A DNA stretch of 64,000 nt, taken from the NCBI GenBank assembly GCA_964508975.1, contig CAZDVQ010000007.1, forward strand, positions 1 to 64,000. The letters run 5' to 3'. The notes below the pieces were generated by a model. That model worked only from the letters and a program-made list of their open reading frames with translations. It ran no database searches and had not been told where the DNA came from. The position numbers and the translations under genes were made by a program. The DNA is from CAZDVQ01 sp964508975 (lineage in GTDB: Bacteria > Bacteroidota > Bacteroidia > Chitinophagales > Saprospiraceae). Shown here piece after piece: positions 25,862 through 33,891 of this stretch. How positions within the stretch are numbered: position 1 is the first letter of the stretch; the number at the start of each line of letters is the position of its first letter.

Positions 25862-27463
25862 ATGCTTTCAAACCTCGACTACCTCATTTTCTTGGTCTAT
25901 TTCGTGGGTATTTCCGCGTATGGATTTTGGATTTACCGCCGCAAACAAACCAGCTTGGGCAATGCGGCCAACGATTACTTCCTGGCCGAAGGCTCGCTCA
26001 CCTGGTGGGCCATCGGAGCCTCGCTTATTGCATCCAACATCTCGGCCGAGCAGTTTATCGGCATGTCGGGGTCTGGCTTTGCCATGGGTTTAGCGATTGC
26101 CTCGTACGAGTGGATGGCAGCGGCCACGCTCATCATCGTGGCGGTGTTTTTCCTGCCCATTTACCTCAAGAACAAGATATACACCATGCCGCAGTTCCTG
26201 AAACAGCGATACGACGGCACGGTGGCCTTGATTATGGCCGTATTCTGGCTGTTTGTGTTCGTTTTCGTTAACCTCACGGCTATTTTGTACCTCGGTGCCT
26301 TGGCTATTAATACCATATCGGGTATACCGTTTACGGCTTGTATCATTGGCCTTTCGATATTCGCGGTGTTTATCACCCTGGGCGGTATGAAAGTGATTGG
26401 TTATACCGATGTGATTCAAGTTATCGTACTGATTGCCGGTGGTTTAATGACCACCTACATAGCATTAGGCCTGGTTAACGATAAATTTGGCGGCGAGGGT
26501 ATTATGACGGCCTTAGGCCATTTGAATACCCAGGCCGACAGCCATTTTCACATGATTTTCTCTTCAGATAATCCTTACTACAAAGATATGCCGGGCATCT
26601 CGGTATTGATTGGCGGTATGTGGATTGCCAACTTGTACTACTGGGGTTGTAACCAGTATATCACACAAAGGGCCTTGGGTGCCGACTTGAAAACGGGTCG
26701 CCAAGGCTTACTCTTTGCGGCTTTCCTCAAGTTGCTCATGCCTATGATCGTGGTAATTCCAGGTATCGCGGCCTATGTGTTGTACCAAAACGGTGCTTTC
26801 CAAACCGAGATGTTGAACGAGGCCGGCGAGTTGAAACCCGACCGTGCTTACCCCGTGTTGTTGAACCTCTTGCCATCGGGCATCAAAGGTTTATCCTTCG
26901 CGGCGCTCACAGCGGCCATCGTGGCTTCTTTGGCGGGCAAGGCCAACTCCATTTCAACCATTTTCAGCTTGGATATTTACCGCAACTACATCAACAAAAC
27001 GGCTACCGACGAGCAAGTGGTAAAAGTTGGTAAAATAGTGATTATCGTGGCAATGGTCGTGGCAGCAATTGTTTGCCCAGCGTTAGGTGCATTCGAGCAA
27101 GGCTTCCAGTTTATCCAGGAATTCACGGGCTTTGTGTCGCCGGGTGCATTTGCCATCTTCTTCCTCGGTTTCTTCTGGAAAAAAGCTACATCTCGAGCCG
27201 CTTTGGCCGCAGCTTTGATGACCTTCCCAATGTCTATGTACCTCAAGGCATTCCACGACGGTATTCCCTTCCTCAACCGCATGGGTATTGTATTCTTGCT
27301 CATCGTGGCCATGATGGTCATGATCAGCTTAATCTTCCCCGAGCCAAACAAAGGCGACAAAATCGAGGTGGAGCGTTCCATGTTCAAAGTGGATAACTTC
27401 TTCGCGGTGGGTTCAGTCATCGTATTTGGCCTCTTGGCTGCCTTGTACCTCATATTCTGGTAG
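25862..27463 (+). CDS. Sodium/sugar symporter, SSS family (SLC5, SGLT-like)
   Basis: 533 aa, about 14 hydrophobic segments. It begins with DYLIFLVYFVGISAYGFWIYRRK and contains ANDYFLAEGSLTWWAIGASLIASNISAEQFIGMSGSGFA, the family signature near TM1-2, and GLSFAALTAAIVASLAGKANSISTIFSLDIY, the conserved region around TM8 with Ser/Thr for sodium. The GKANSIS and SGxGFA forms are those of bacterial glucose/galactose symporters (vSGLT type). It would take up the glucose released by the GH3 enzyme. Last gene of the PUL. Confidence 0.92.
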   Translation: MLSNLDYLIFLVYFVGISAYGFWIYRRKQTSLGNAANDYFLAEGSLTWWAIGASLIASNISAEQFIGMSGSGFAMGLAIASYEWMAAATLIIVAVFFLPIYLKNKIYTMPQFLKQRYDGTVALIMAVFWLFVFVFVNLTAILYLGALAINTISGIPFTACIIGLSIFAVFITLGGMKVIGYTDVIQVIVLIAGGLMTTYIALGLVNDKFGGEGIMTALGHLNTQADSHFHMIFSSDNPYYKDMPGISVLIGGMWIANLYYWGCNQYITQRALGADLKTGRQGLLFAAFLKLLMPMIVVIPGIAAYVLYQNGAFQTEMLNEAGELKPDRAYPVLLNLLPSGIKGLSFAALTAAIVASLAGKANSISTIFSLDIYRNYINKTATDEQVVKVGKIVIIVAMVVAAIVCPALGAFEQGFQFIQEFTGFVSPGAFAIFFLGFFWKKATSRAALAAALMTFPMSMYLKAFHDGIPFLNRMGIVFLLIVAMMVMISLIFPEPNKGDKIEVERSMFKVDNFFAVGSVIVFGLLAALYLIFW

Positions 27464-27482
27464 GCCAAGACTTTATTTTTTA

Positions 27483-27612
27483 TTTTTTGGGCGCTACGGG
27501 CCAACAATACTGCAAAAATTTGCAGCATTGTTGGCCCGTCGGGCTTTGCGCGGGGTCGCGTTGCTCCGTGCTTCGCACCCGCACTACGTGCGGCCGCTCC
27601 AATCCCTAGCGC
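27483..27612 (+). repeat. GC-rich head/tail element 7 (head left) with long hairpin
   Basis: T-run and head GGGCGCT, then an unusually long hairpin at 27497-27538: arms CGGGCCAACAAT and CTGCAAA pair with TTTGCAG and ATTGTTGGCCCG around one mismatch and a two-base loop. The core GTCGCGTTGCTCCGTGCTTC follows, then the tail subtype CGCTCCAATCCCTAGCGC. It lies between the PUL and the AAA-PIN cassette, with its tail towards the cassette. Confidence 0.85.
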
Positions 27613-27722
27613 AGGCAAGGCGTTCCGCCGTGCGAGGAAGGGATGCGGTATGCACCGTTGGGGGTTTGTTTGTAGGCTGGTATATATATAGCCGATAAAA
27701 AATACACGCAGCATTTTTTTCT

Positions 27723-27730
27723 TATCTTTG
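27723..27730 (+). promoter_or_regulatory. -7 box TATCTTTG for the AAA-PIN cassette
   Basis: Perfect TAnnTTTG match 27 bases before the AAA ATPase ATG. No TTTG at the usual -33 spacing. It lies inside the tail-side space of element 7, so the cassette carries its own promoter. Confidence 0.55.
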
Positions 27731-27757
27731 CTTTGGATAACTAGATAATACAATCGC

Positions 27758-29008
27758 ATGATTAAGGAATTGCGTTTAACCAACTGGAAAAGCTTTGAAG
27801 GCGCTACCCTGTATGTAGATCCGCTTACCATTCTTATTGGTACCAATGCAAGCGGAAAGTCAAATGTACTAGAAGCCTTACTCTTTTTAAAACAAGTGGC
27901 CGAAGGAGCGCATTTAAACACTAGCATGACGGAAGACGGGAAGTTTTTCGGGGTGCGCGGCGGTCAGGACTTAATTACGACCAATGGAGCCAGCTTCACC
28001 AAGCTTGAGCTTGTGATGGACTCTAATACCAACACAAACATTGAATACAGCTATAGTATCTCGTTTGAAAGTACTCCAATAGACGGTATTAAAATCTCAG
28101 AAGAATCTTTGTCATGGAGAGATAGCGCTTTAGAGAATAAAACGTTTAATCCCATTTTTTTAGCAAAGAAAACAGACATCCCCAAAAACGGACATGCCGA
28201 AGTAATATTCGATGGAATCTCTAATAAACCTGAATGGGAATGGGTAGTTCCCACCTATAGGAGTATATTAAGTAGCATTATTGCTACAAATGCTAACTTG
28301 AGAGAAGAATCTAAAACTGGAATTCAAGAAGTAATTGCCATTATCACCCAAATACATATTCTTGACCCTATACCTGCCAATATGAGGGGTTATTCCCCTT
28401 TGGCTCGCAGTTTAAAACCAGATGCTTCCAATATTGCTGGGGTTTTGGCAGCTTTAGATGAGATACGAAAAAATGAAGTGGAAGCAGTTCTAACTAGTTA
28501 TTTAAAACGCCTACCCGAGCGCGATATTATTCAGGTGGGAACGAGGAAAGTCGGACTTAATAATACCGACGCAATGCTATACTGCGAAGAGCACTGGAAG
28601 CAGAATGAGTCATATAACGTTGACGCAAGGGGCATGTCGGACGGTACCTTGCGTTTCTTGGCTATCATGACCGCCGTGTTGACCATCCCCGAAAAAAGCC
28701 TCCTAGTTATCGAAGAAATAGACAACGGCTTCCACCCTTCACGGGCTAAGTTGTTGATTGAGTTTTTGAAAGAAATTGGGGTTAAGCGAAATGTTGATGT
28801 TGTTTGTACCACACACAACCCTGCCTTCCTTGATGCCCTTGGCAACGATATGATCGTGTTTATTTCGGTCGTTCACCGCGACAACGATACAGGTGCCAGC
28901 ACCATTACGCTCCTCGAAGACATAGAGGCGCTACCTCGGCTACTCGCACGTGGCTCGGTAGGCGATATTACGACCGAAGGTTTATTGGAACAAGTTATCC
29001 AAAAATAG
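27758..29008 (+). CDS. AAA ATPase of the SMC/OLD-like (AAA_15/AAA_21) group
   Basis: 416 aa. The start LRLTNWKSFEGATLYVDPLTILIGTNASGKS is typical of RecF/OLD-like ATPases; Walker A GTNASGKS is at 28-35 (Lys34). A signature-like ARGMSDGTLRFLAIM, Walker B LLVIEEIDNGFHP (Glu319, Glu320) and switch His in CTTHNPAFLDALGND complete the fold. No nuclease (Toprim) domain is present, unlike OLD proteins. A PIN-like gene starts 14 bases later. Such ATPase plus effector pairs are common in anti-phage or toxin-type systems; that role here is inference. Base composition is AT-richer than the PUL, consistent with transfer. Confidence 0.85.
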   Translation: MIKELRLTNWKSFEGATLYVDPLTILIGTNASGKSNVLEALLFLKQVAEGAHLNTSMTEDGKFFGVRGGQDLITTNGASFTKLELVMDSNTNTNIEYSYSISFESTPIDGIKISEESLSWRDSALENKTFNPIFLAKKTDIPKNGHAEVIFDGISNKPEWEWVVPTYRSILSSIIATNANLREESKTGIQEVIAIITQIHILDPIPANMRGYSPLARSLKPDASNIAGVLAALDEIRKNEVEAVLTSYLKRLPERDIIQVGTRKVGLNNTDAMLYCEEHWKQNESYNVDARGMSDGTLRFLAIMTAVLTIPEKSLLVIEEIDNGFHPSRAKLLIEFLKEIGVKRNVDVVCTTHNPAFLDALGNDMIVFISVVHRDNDTGASTITLLEDIEALPRLLARGSVGDITTEGLLEQVIQK

Positions 29009-29022
29009 CTCGGGGGAAAATT

Positions 29023-29571
29023 ATGAAGGTACCAGTTAACCTAAACACGAAGAAAGTCGTCATCTTAGACACCAGCACGTTTTGTATTTGGCTCAAAGTC
29101 CCCGGGTTTGATACTTGCGGCCCCGACAACGACAAGTGGGATTTCAACAGGGTAAATGCTAAAATCCAAGCAGAAATAGCAGCAAACAATACACTTGTCC
29201 TTCCGCTTGCTACTATTATCGAGACGGGTAACCATATTAGTCAATGCAATGGAGATAGGTACAATATTGCAAAGGAGTTCTGCGATGTACTCGTTAAATC
29301 TATAGACAGTTTACACCCTTGGGCTGCATTTTCTGAGCAATCCACCTTATGGAACGATGACAATACAAAAGCATTGGCGAGTAACTGGCCTTAAAAAGCG
29401 GCACATCGAATCTCGATTGGCGATGCTACCATTATTCACATTGCCGAGTATTACCGTGAAGTAGGGTGGCAAGTAGAAATACTTACTGGCGATACTGGTT
29501 TAAAATCTTACGAATCAGCTCCTAAATCACAAGAAACTGCTCCTGCAATCCAACCAAGGAGGCGAAAATAA
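29023..29571 (+). pseudogene. PIN-like nuclease gene interrupted by an in-frame TAA
   Basis: Reading from ATG 29023 gives 123 codons to a TAA at 29392-29394. The same frame then continues without a shift to TAA 29569-29571, for a full length of 182 aa. The N-part has VVILDTSTF (Asp16) and ATIIETGNHI (Glu67); the part after the stop has SIGDATIIHIAEYYR (Asp134) and EILTGDTGLKS (Asp157). The four acidic residues in this order match a PIN-domain active site, so the stop removes half of it. Ends with a basic PRRRK tail. Either a nonsense mutation that disarms a toxic partner of the AAA ATPase, readthrough, or a sequencing error. Confidence 0.7.
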
Positions 29572-29625
29572 TTTTGGGATTAGCCTCATTTCGGTTCATC
29601 GCTCATCGTTCATATTTCATCGTTA

Positions 29626-29752
29626 AAACGGCGGCTTTGCCGCCGTTCCCTGCGTTAGCTGCTTGGAGCGGGGCGCCGTAGGCGGCAGTGCGTAGCACCG
29701 AGGCGACAGCCGAGCGCGCAAAGGAGCGACGGCGCATCGCGCCGGAACGCCC
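29626..29752 (-). repeat. GC-rich head/tail element 8 (head right)
   Basis: Hairpin AACGGCGG-CTTTG-CCGCCGTT at the tail side (29627-29647), tail GCGTTAGCTGCTTGGAGCG, core CAGTGCGTAGCACCGAGGCG and GAGCGCGCAAAGGAGCGAC, hairpin GGCGCATCGCGCC, head GGAACGCCC. It closes the bracket opened by element 7 around the AAA-PIN cassette. A TTCATC phrase repeat (29592-29620) lies just before it. Confidence 0.85.
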
Positions 29753-29760
29753 AATAAATA

Positions 29761-29870
29761 GGTAAAGAGAGGTAAAATAGGTGAAGGGTTAAATTGGGTC
29801 TTTACCAACGTTTACCCATCTTTAGCTTTTAGCCATTTTCACCTATCTTAAGCCCCTCACCCCTTTTCAC
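29761..29870. repeat. Inverted GGTAAA/TTTACC short-repeat array
   Basis: The left arm has GGTAAAGAGAGGTAAAATAG and GGTGAAGGGTTAAA; the right arm has CTTTACCAACGTTTACCC, TTTTCACCTATCTTAAG and CCCTCACCCC. The arms can fold on each other as a long A/T-rich hairpin. It begins at the head of element 8 and ends at the stop of the minus-strand DbpA-like gene. The same arrangement occurs at 35392-35493. Confidence 0.6.
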
Positions 29871-31180
29871 GCATCCCTTTTAATCTTGGCCTTGCTGCCC
29901 TTTATTTTCTGGTCTTGCACCAAGCGTAGCATATCCGATACCTTACTGCGTTTAACGGCCACGAAAGCGTTGAAATCGCGTACCTCAATCATACCGATAT
30001 CGGTTTTATCGAGGCCGCCTTTTTGGCATAAGAAGCCCAAGATATCAACCTTGTTGATTTTATCCTTTTTGCCACGACCTACAAAAATAGTTTCCCACAT
30101 GGGTGCGGGTGGCAGGTTTATCTCCGTGGGCAGTTCCGCTATGGGTAATGGCTCACCAATGTAGCTCGGCAGGTACTCCTCTTTCGAGAGCAACATATAA
30201 GCCTCACCTGTGGCGTGCATGCGTGCGGTACGCCCGTTGCGGTGCGTGTAGGCGTCCTCCTTGTGCGGTATTTGATAGTGAATAACCGCTTTTACCGCCG
30301 GGATATCAAGGCCACGGGCGGCCAAGTCGGTACAAACCAATATCTGGCTGCTCCCGTTCCGGAACTTGCTGAGGTTGCGCTCGCGGTCGTCCTGTTCTAG
30401 ACCACCGTGAAAAATAGTATGTACACAGCCCCTGCGCGCGAGCGACTCGGATAATTTTTCCACGCTTTCGCGGTGGTTTAAAAACACCAGCATCGACACG
30501 TCGCCGAGCTTGCTCATGAGCAAGAGTAGGCTTTCAAATTTATCGTTTTCCTCGGTAGCCAGTACTTGTTGAATATTCAACTTACTGCTGCCCTCGGCTA
30601 AAAAATCGAGCTTTTGTAAGGTTTTGAGGCCTACAAATTCGGGAATTTCCTCCAACTCGGTGGCGGAGGTCAATACCCGTTGCGCCTTGGGCGGTATGTG
30701 TAGCAGGATGTCGGCCATCTGCTCTTGGAAACCCATTTCTAGGGATTTGTCGAACTCGTCCAAGACCAAGGTATTCAAATGGCTGAGGTCCAAGGCGCCG
30801 CGTTCCAATAAATCGAGTATACGGCCTGGTGTACCAATCAAGAACGATGGGGCCACGCTCAAGCTCTGCAACTCGGTTTTAATATGGTGCCCACCGTAGC
30901 AGCAACTCACCTTGTAGCCCGTTTGCAACTGGCGCAACACGCTTTCAATCTGCAAGGCCAACTCGCGGGCTGGCGACAAAATAAGCACCTGGATGTGCTC
31001 TGAATCAGGCTTCAAACGCTCAATGCTGGGCAACAAATAGCCAAGGGTTTTACCCGAGCCCGTGGGCGAGAGCAACATCACGTCATCGCCGCTAGTACAA
31101 GCGCCAAAGCTGGCCAACTGCATATCGTTGAGCGATTCTATCCCTAAATGTTGGAGCATTTCTGCCTGCGATGGGCGCAT
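29867..31180 (-). CDS. DEAD-box RNA helicase with DbpA RNA-binding domain
   Basis: 437 aa. Q-motif region, Walker A SPTGSGKT (Lys44), PARELALQIE, TPGRILDLLERG, motif II DEFD (around 137) in place of DEAD, SAT, and motif VI HRNGRTARM. The C-terminal part (MWETIFVGRGKKDKINKVD, LDKTDIGMIEVRDFNAFVAV) is the DbpA-type RNA-binding domain, which in E. coli DbpA directs the helicase to 23S rRNA hairpin 92. Likely a ribosome large-subunit assembly factor. Downstream of the second helicase gene with an 18-base gap, so the two are probably one operon. Confidence 0.88.
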   Translation of the reverse strand: MRPSQAEMLQHLGIESLNDMQLASFGACTSGDDVMLLSPTGSGKTLGYLLPSIERLKPDSEHIQVLILSPARELALQIESVLRQLQTGYKVSCCYGGHHIKTELQSLSVAPSFLIGTPGRILDLLERGALDLSHLNTLVLDEFDKSLEMGFQEQMADILLHIPPKAQRVLTSATELEEIPEFVGLKTLQKLDFLAEGSSKLNIQQVLATEENDKFESLLLLMSKLGDVSMLVFLNHRESVEKLSESLARRGCVHTIFHGGLEQDDRERNLSKFRNGSSQILVCTDLAARGLDIPAVKAVIHYQIPHKEDAYTHRNGRTARMHATGEAYMLLSKEEYLPSYIGEPLPIAELPTEINLPPAPMWETIFVGRGKKDKINKVDILGFLCQKGGLDKTDIGMIEVRDFNAFVAVKRSKVSDMLRLVQDQKIKGSKAKIKRDA

Positions 31181-31198
31181 GGTAAAAGTTTGGTTGGA

Positions 31199-32542
31199 TT
31201 ATTTTTTCTTGAGGTTCTGGCGTTTGTCGCCACGGGTTTTGCGTTTACCGTACTTGAGCATCATCAAGTCAGTATGTCGAACTTTCGAATTCGTTTTCTG
31301 GTTTTTGGGCAGTTTTTCATGGAAAGCCAAGCCGCCAGTTGGTTTCTTGGGCGCCAAATCAATGTGCTTCATCACCACTTTCGGCAACTCGTCCTCGGTG
31401 AGTATGTCAGATATGGTCAAGTCTTCAGGCAAAGGTAAAACCGGTACTTGATACTGCATCAAAGCCTCGATGCCTTCTAGGTTTTCCTGCTCGGCCTCGG
31501 TGCAGAAGGTAAGGGCAATACCGCGTTTATCGGCACGACCTGTACGGCCAATACGGTGTATGTAGTGCTCGGGGACCTCGGGTGTATCAAAGTTGATGAC
31601 GTGGCTCACCTCTGATACATCGAGGCCGCGGGCCACGATATCGGTGGCAATAAGCACGCGCATTTTACCCTCGTGGAAGGCCCGTACGGTAGCAAAACGG
31701 TTGTTCTGGGCTTTGTTCGAGTGGATGACACCCAGTTGGTCTTTAAACTGTTCATCTAAGCGTTCAAAAAGCAGATCGGCCATTTTACGGCTAGCACAAA
31801 ACACCATGACCTTGCGCATCTCGGGCGAGTTGTACAGCAGGTAGCCCAGCAAATTAACCTTAGTATTAAAATTAGGCACTTGGTACAAATGCTGGTCGAT
31901 ATTGCTCAGCGGGGTGCCCGTGGGTGCAGCTTCAATGCGCAGCGGGGTATCAAAAAAATCGTTGATGAGGCCGTCAACCTCCTCGGTCATGGTAGCCGAG
32001 AAGAGCAGGTTTTGGCGTTTAATCGGCAGCAGGTTAATCAAGTTGATGAGTTGTTGCCTAAACCCGAGGTCTAGCATCTCGTCCACCTCATCGATAACCA
32101 AAGTTTTGATGGTTTTAGGTTTTAACGAGCCGTTGAGCATCAGGTCCATCAATCGGCCGGGTGTACCCACGATAGCATCTTGGCCTTTTTTGAGCTCGGC
32201 AGCTTGGGTTTTAATGTTGGTGCCGCCGTACACACCTACCACTTCAAGGCTGGTGTATTTGGCCAGGGCTTGTAGGGCTTCAACCACCTGTACTACCAGC
32301 TCGCGAGTAGGCACAACGATAAGCAGTTGCGGTTCGCGTTCCTTGCTAAACTTCCAGCGTTGCATGAAAGGCAGCAGGTAGGCCAGGGTTTTACCCGTAC
32401 CCGTTTGGGCAATACCGACCACATCTTTACCCGATGCTATAGCCGGGAAAGCCTTTTGCTGGATGGTGGTTGGTTCGGTGTAACCAAGTTCCAGGAGTGC
32501 ATTGTTGACGAACTTGGATAAATTAAAATCTTGAAAAGTCAT
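31199..32542 (-). CDS. DEAD-box RNA helicase, RhlE-like
   Basis: 447 aa from the ATG at 32542 (MTFQDFNLSKFVNNALLELGY); a longer frame starting at 32698 is rejected because its first 52 residues are translated from element 9. Motifs: Q-motif EPTTIQQKAFP, AQTGTGKT (Lys51), PTRELVVQ, TPGRLMDLM, motif II DEVD, SATM, ATDIVARGLDVSEV, HRIGRTGRA. The C-terminus is short and basic (KYGKRKTRGDKRQNLKKK). Typical of RhlE-type helicases for RNA structure remodelling and ribosome assembly. It is the first gene of the pair. Confidence 0.88.
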   Translation of the reverse strand: MTFQDFNLSKFVNNALLELGYTEPTTIQQKAFPAIASGKDVVGIAQTGTGKTLAYLLPFMQRWKFSKEREPQLLIVVPTRELVVQVVEALQALAKYTSLEVVGVYGGTNIKTQAAELKKGQDAIVGTPGRLMDLMLNGSLKPKTIKTLVIDEVDEMLDLGFRQQLINLINLLPIKRQNLLFSATMTEEVDGLINDFFDTPLRIEAAPTGTPLSNIDQHLYQVPNFNTKVNLLGYLLYNSPEMRKVMVFCASRKMADLLFERLDEQFKDQLGVIHSNKAQNNRFATVRAFHEGKMRVLIATDIVARGLDVSEVSHVINFDTPEVPEHYIHRIGRTGRADKRGIALTFCTEAEQENLEGIEALMQYQVPVLPLPEDLTISDILTEDELPKVVMKHIDLAPKKPTGGLAFHEKLPKNQKTNSKVRHTDLMMLKYGKRKTRGDKRQNLKKK

Positions 32543-32584
32543 GGCTATAAAATATGCCCCATGCTGAGGGGCTTGTTGATGGAG

Positions 32585-32708
32585 TTTTTTTGGGGCGCCT
32601 CGGCTCGCGTTGCTCGCCGCCGCTACGTTCCGCGGCTCGCTATGCGCTCGGCCCTTCGCCCTTCGGGCTCGGTCTGGCCCTACGGGCCACCGCTGCACAT
32701 CGCTGGCG
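32585..32708 (+). repeat. GC-rich head/tail element 9 (head left)
   Basis: Seven T, head GGGGCGCCTCGGC, core CCGCCGCTACGTTCCGCGGC and GCGCTCGGCCCTTCG, hairpin GGCCCTACGGGCC, tail CCGCTGCACATCGCTGGCG. Tail subtype shared with elements 1 and 4. It ends 8 bases from the restriction endonuclease stop codon and opens the bracket around the R-M system. Confidence 0.85.
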
Positions 32709-32715
32709 CATAATT

Positions 32716-33891
32716 TTATCTTTCCTGAGTACTCCGTACTTGATGTACAAACTGGTTTAACGTTAAAATATCTGGCTGAAATTTTACTGGAAATTTATTT
32801 AAATTAGGCTCAGGAACAACTAAACGAACTCCATGATGGTACATTTCAACGAGTTGATTAGCAGAGATACCTTGTTGTAGCGTAAACAAATGCTTTTCTT
32901 TTACCCTATCGGCTTCATTTAGAATTTGCCTCCACCGATCCTTACAAGTAGTTTTAGCAGCTAAAACTATTAATTTTCGTTCATCAAATGAAGGATTGTG
33001 ATAATCATCTTCTCCTGGAAATAAAAAATCTGGTTTCTTAAAGTCCTCTGTTTTTGATTGTGTTGTATAACGAAGGTTAAAATGTGAAAAAACCTCAGCC
33101 AAATGATGCTCTAAAGACTTTCCTGCTCTACTTTTTCTTCTGTTAAGTATTGTATTAGCTGTATTAATCAATTCTTCTACGGTTGAAAATGGTTTAGTGA
33201 TAATTGCACTGTATCGACTATTTTCAAAAATTTTAAATAGTTGAAACTCTGCCTCTAACCACTTTAGTATTTCATTGTCTGGAGAATTATATAACAAACG
33301 CTTGTAATTTCCTTCTATAGATTCAATATAGCACTTCCTAGCATTATAGGCTAAATCTGCGGTACTTGGAAAACCTTCACTCGCAGTATCTACATAAGCT
33401 CTAAAACAGTTGATAAGAATATTTTCTGCATCAATATCATTGTTTTTGGGAATGAGCATATTGGTATTAAGAGCAGTAATACCAACCGCGACAAAAAAAT
33501 CTTCTATTTCTTCATCGGTTTGAAGAAGAAAGGCTTCTAAATATCCACTCGCTATTCTCGTAAGGACAAACAAGTCTCCTGCGTTATCTGCTTCTCTAAA
33601 AGGAAAACCACGACCAAGCTGAGTAAGGCGTAGCTCATTTTTAGCGGCACCATAGTAAGTTACCTTTGATTTTGTTTCAAAATCCGCTTGCCATTTGACG
33701 GTTACATCGACTTTTAAGTTAGCTCCCTTGACAGGAACTTCGTTCCAAAACATTGGCCAACTTGATTTTCCTAATAAAAAACCAGCTTGATGAGAATCTG
33801 TAATTTTTGTATCATTGGGAGACAGAAACTTACAAAACGCCAGTTCAGATTGCTCTACTGATTTTATTGCTTGACTTAGAATACTCTCCAT
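32716..33891 (-). CDS. Type II restriction endonuclease, EcoRII-like
   Basis: 391 aa. The N-terminal region (FLLGKSSWPMFWNEVPVKG, LTQLGRGFPF) resembles the EcoRII DNA-recognition domain; the C-terminal region (RKSRAGKSLEHHLAEVFSHF, KKPDFLFPGEDDYHN, LIVLAAKTTCKDRWRQILNEAD, KHLFTLQQGIS) is the EcoRII catalytic domain, with Asp of PDFLFPG and Lys of AAK fitting a PD-(D/E)xK active site. Expected site CCWGG or a relative; this is inference from family. Start overlaps the end of the methyltransferase gene by 47 bases. The gene is visibly AT-rich compared with neighbours, which suggests transfer. Confidence 0.88.
   Translation of the reverse strand: MESILSQAIKSVEQSELAFCKFLSPNDTKITDSHQAGFLLGKSSWPMFWNEVPVKGANLKVDVTVKWQADFETKSKVTYYGAAKNELRLTQLGRGFPFREADNAGDLFVLTRIASGYLEAFLLQTDEEIEDFFVAVGITALNTNMLIPKNNDIDAENILINCFRAYVDTASEGFPSTADLAYNARKCYIESIEGNYKRLLYNSPDNEILKWLEAEFQLFKIFENSRYSAIITKPFSTVEELINTANTILNRRKSRAGKSLEHHLAEVFSHFNLRYTTQSKTEDFKKPDFLFPGEDDYHNPSFDERKLIVLAAKTTCKDRWRQILNEADRVKEKHLFTLQQGISANQLVEMYHHGVRLVVPEPNLNKFPVKFQPDILTLNQFVHQVRSTQER

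Noticed and set aside
32543..32698. Longer N-terminus for the RhlE-like helicase
   Set aside because: The added 52 residues come from element 9; DEAD-box Q-motif spacing fits the start at 32542.
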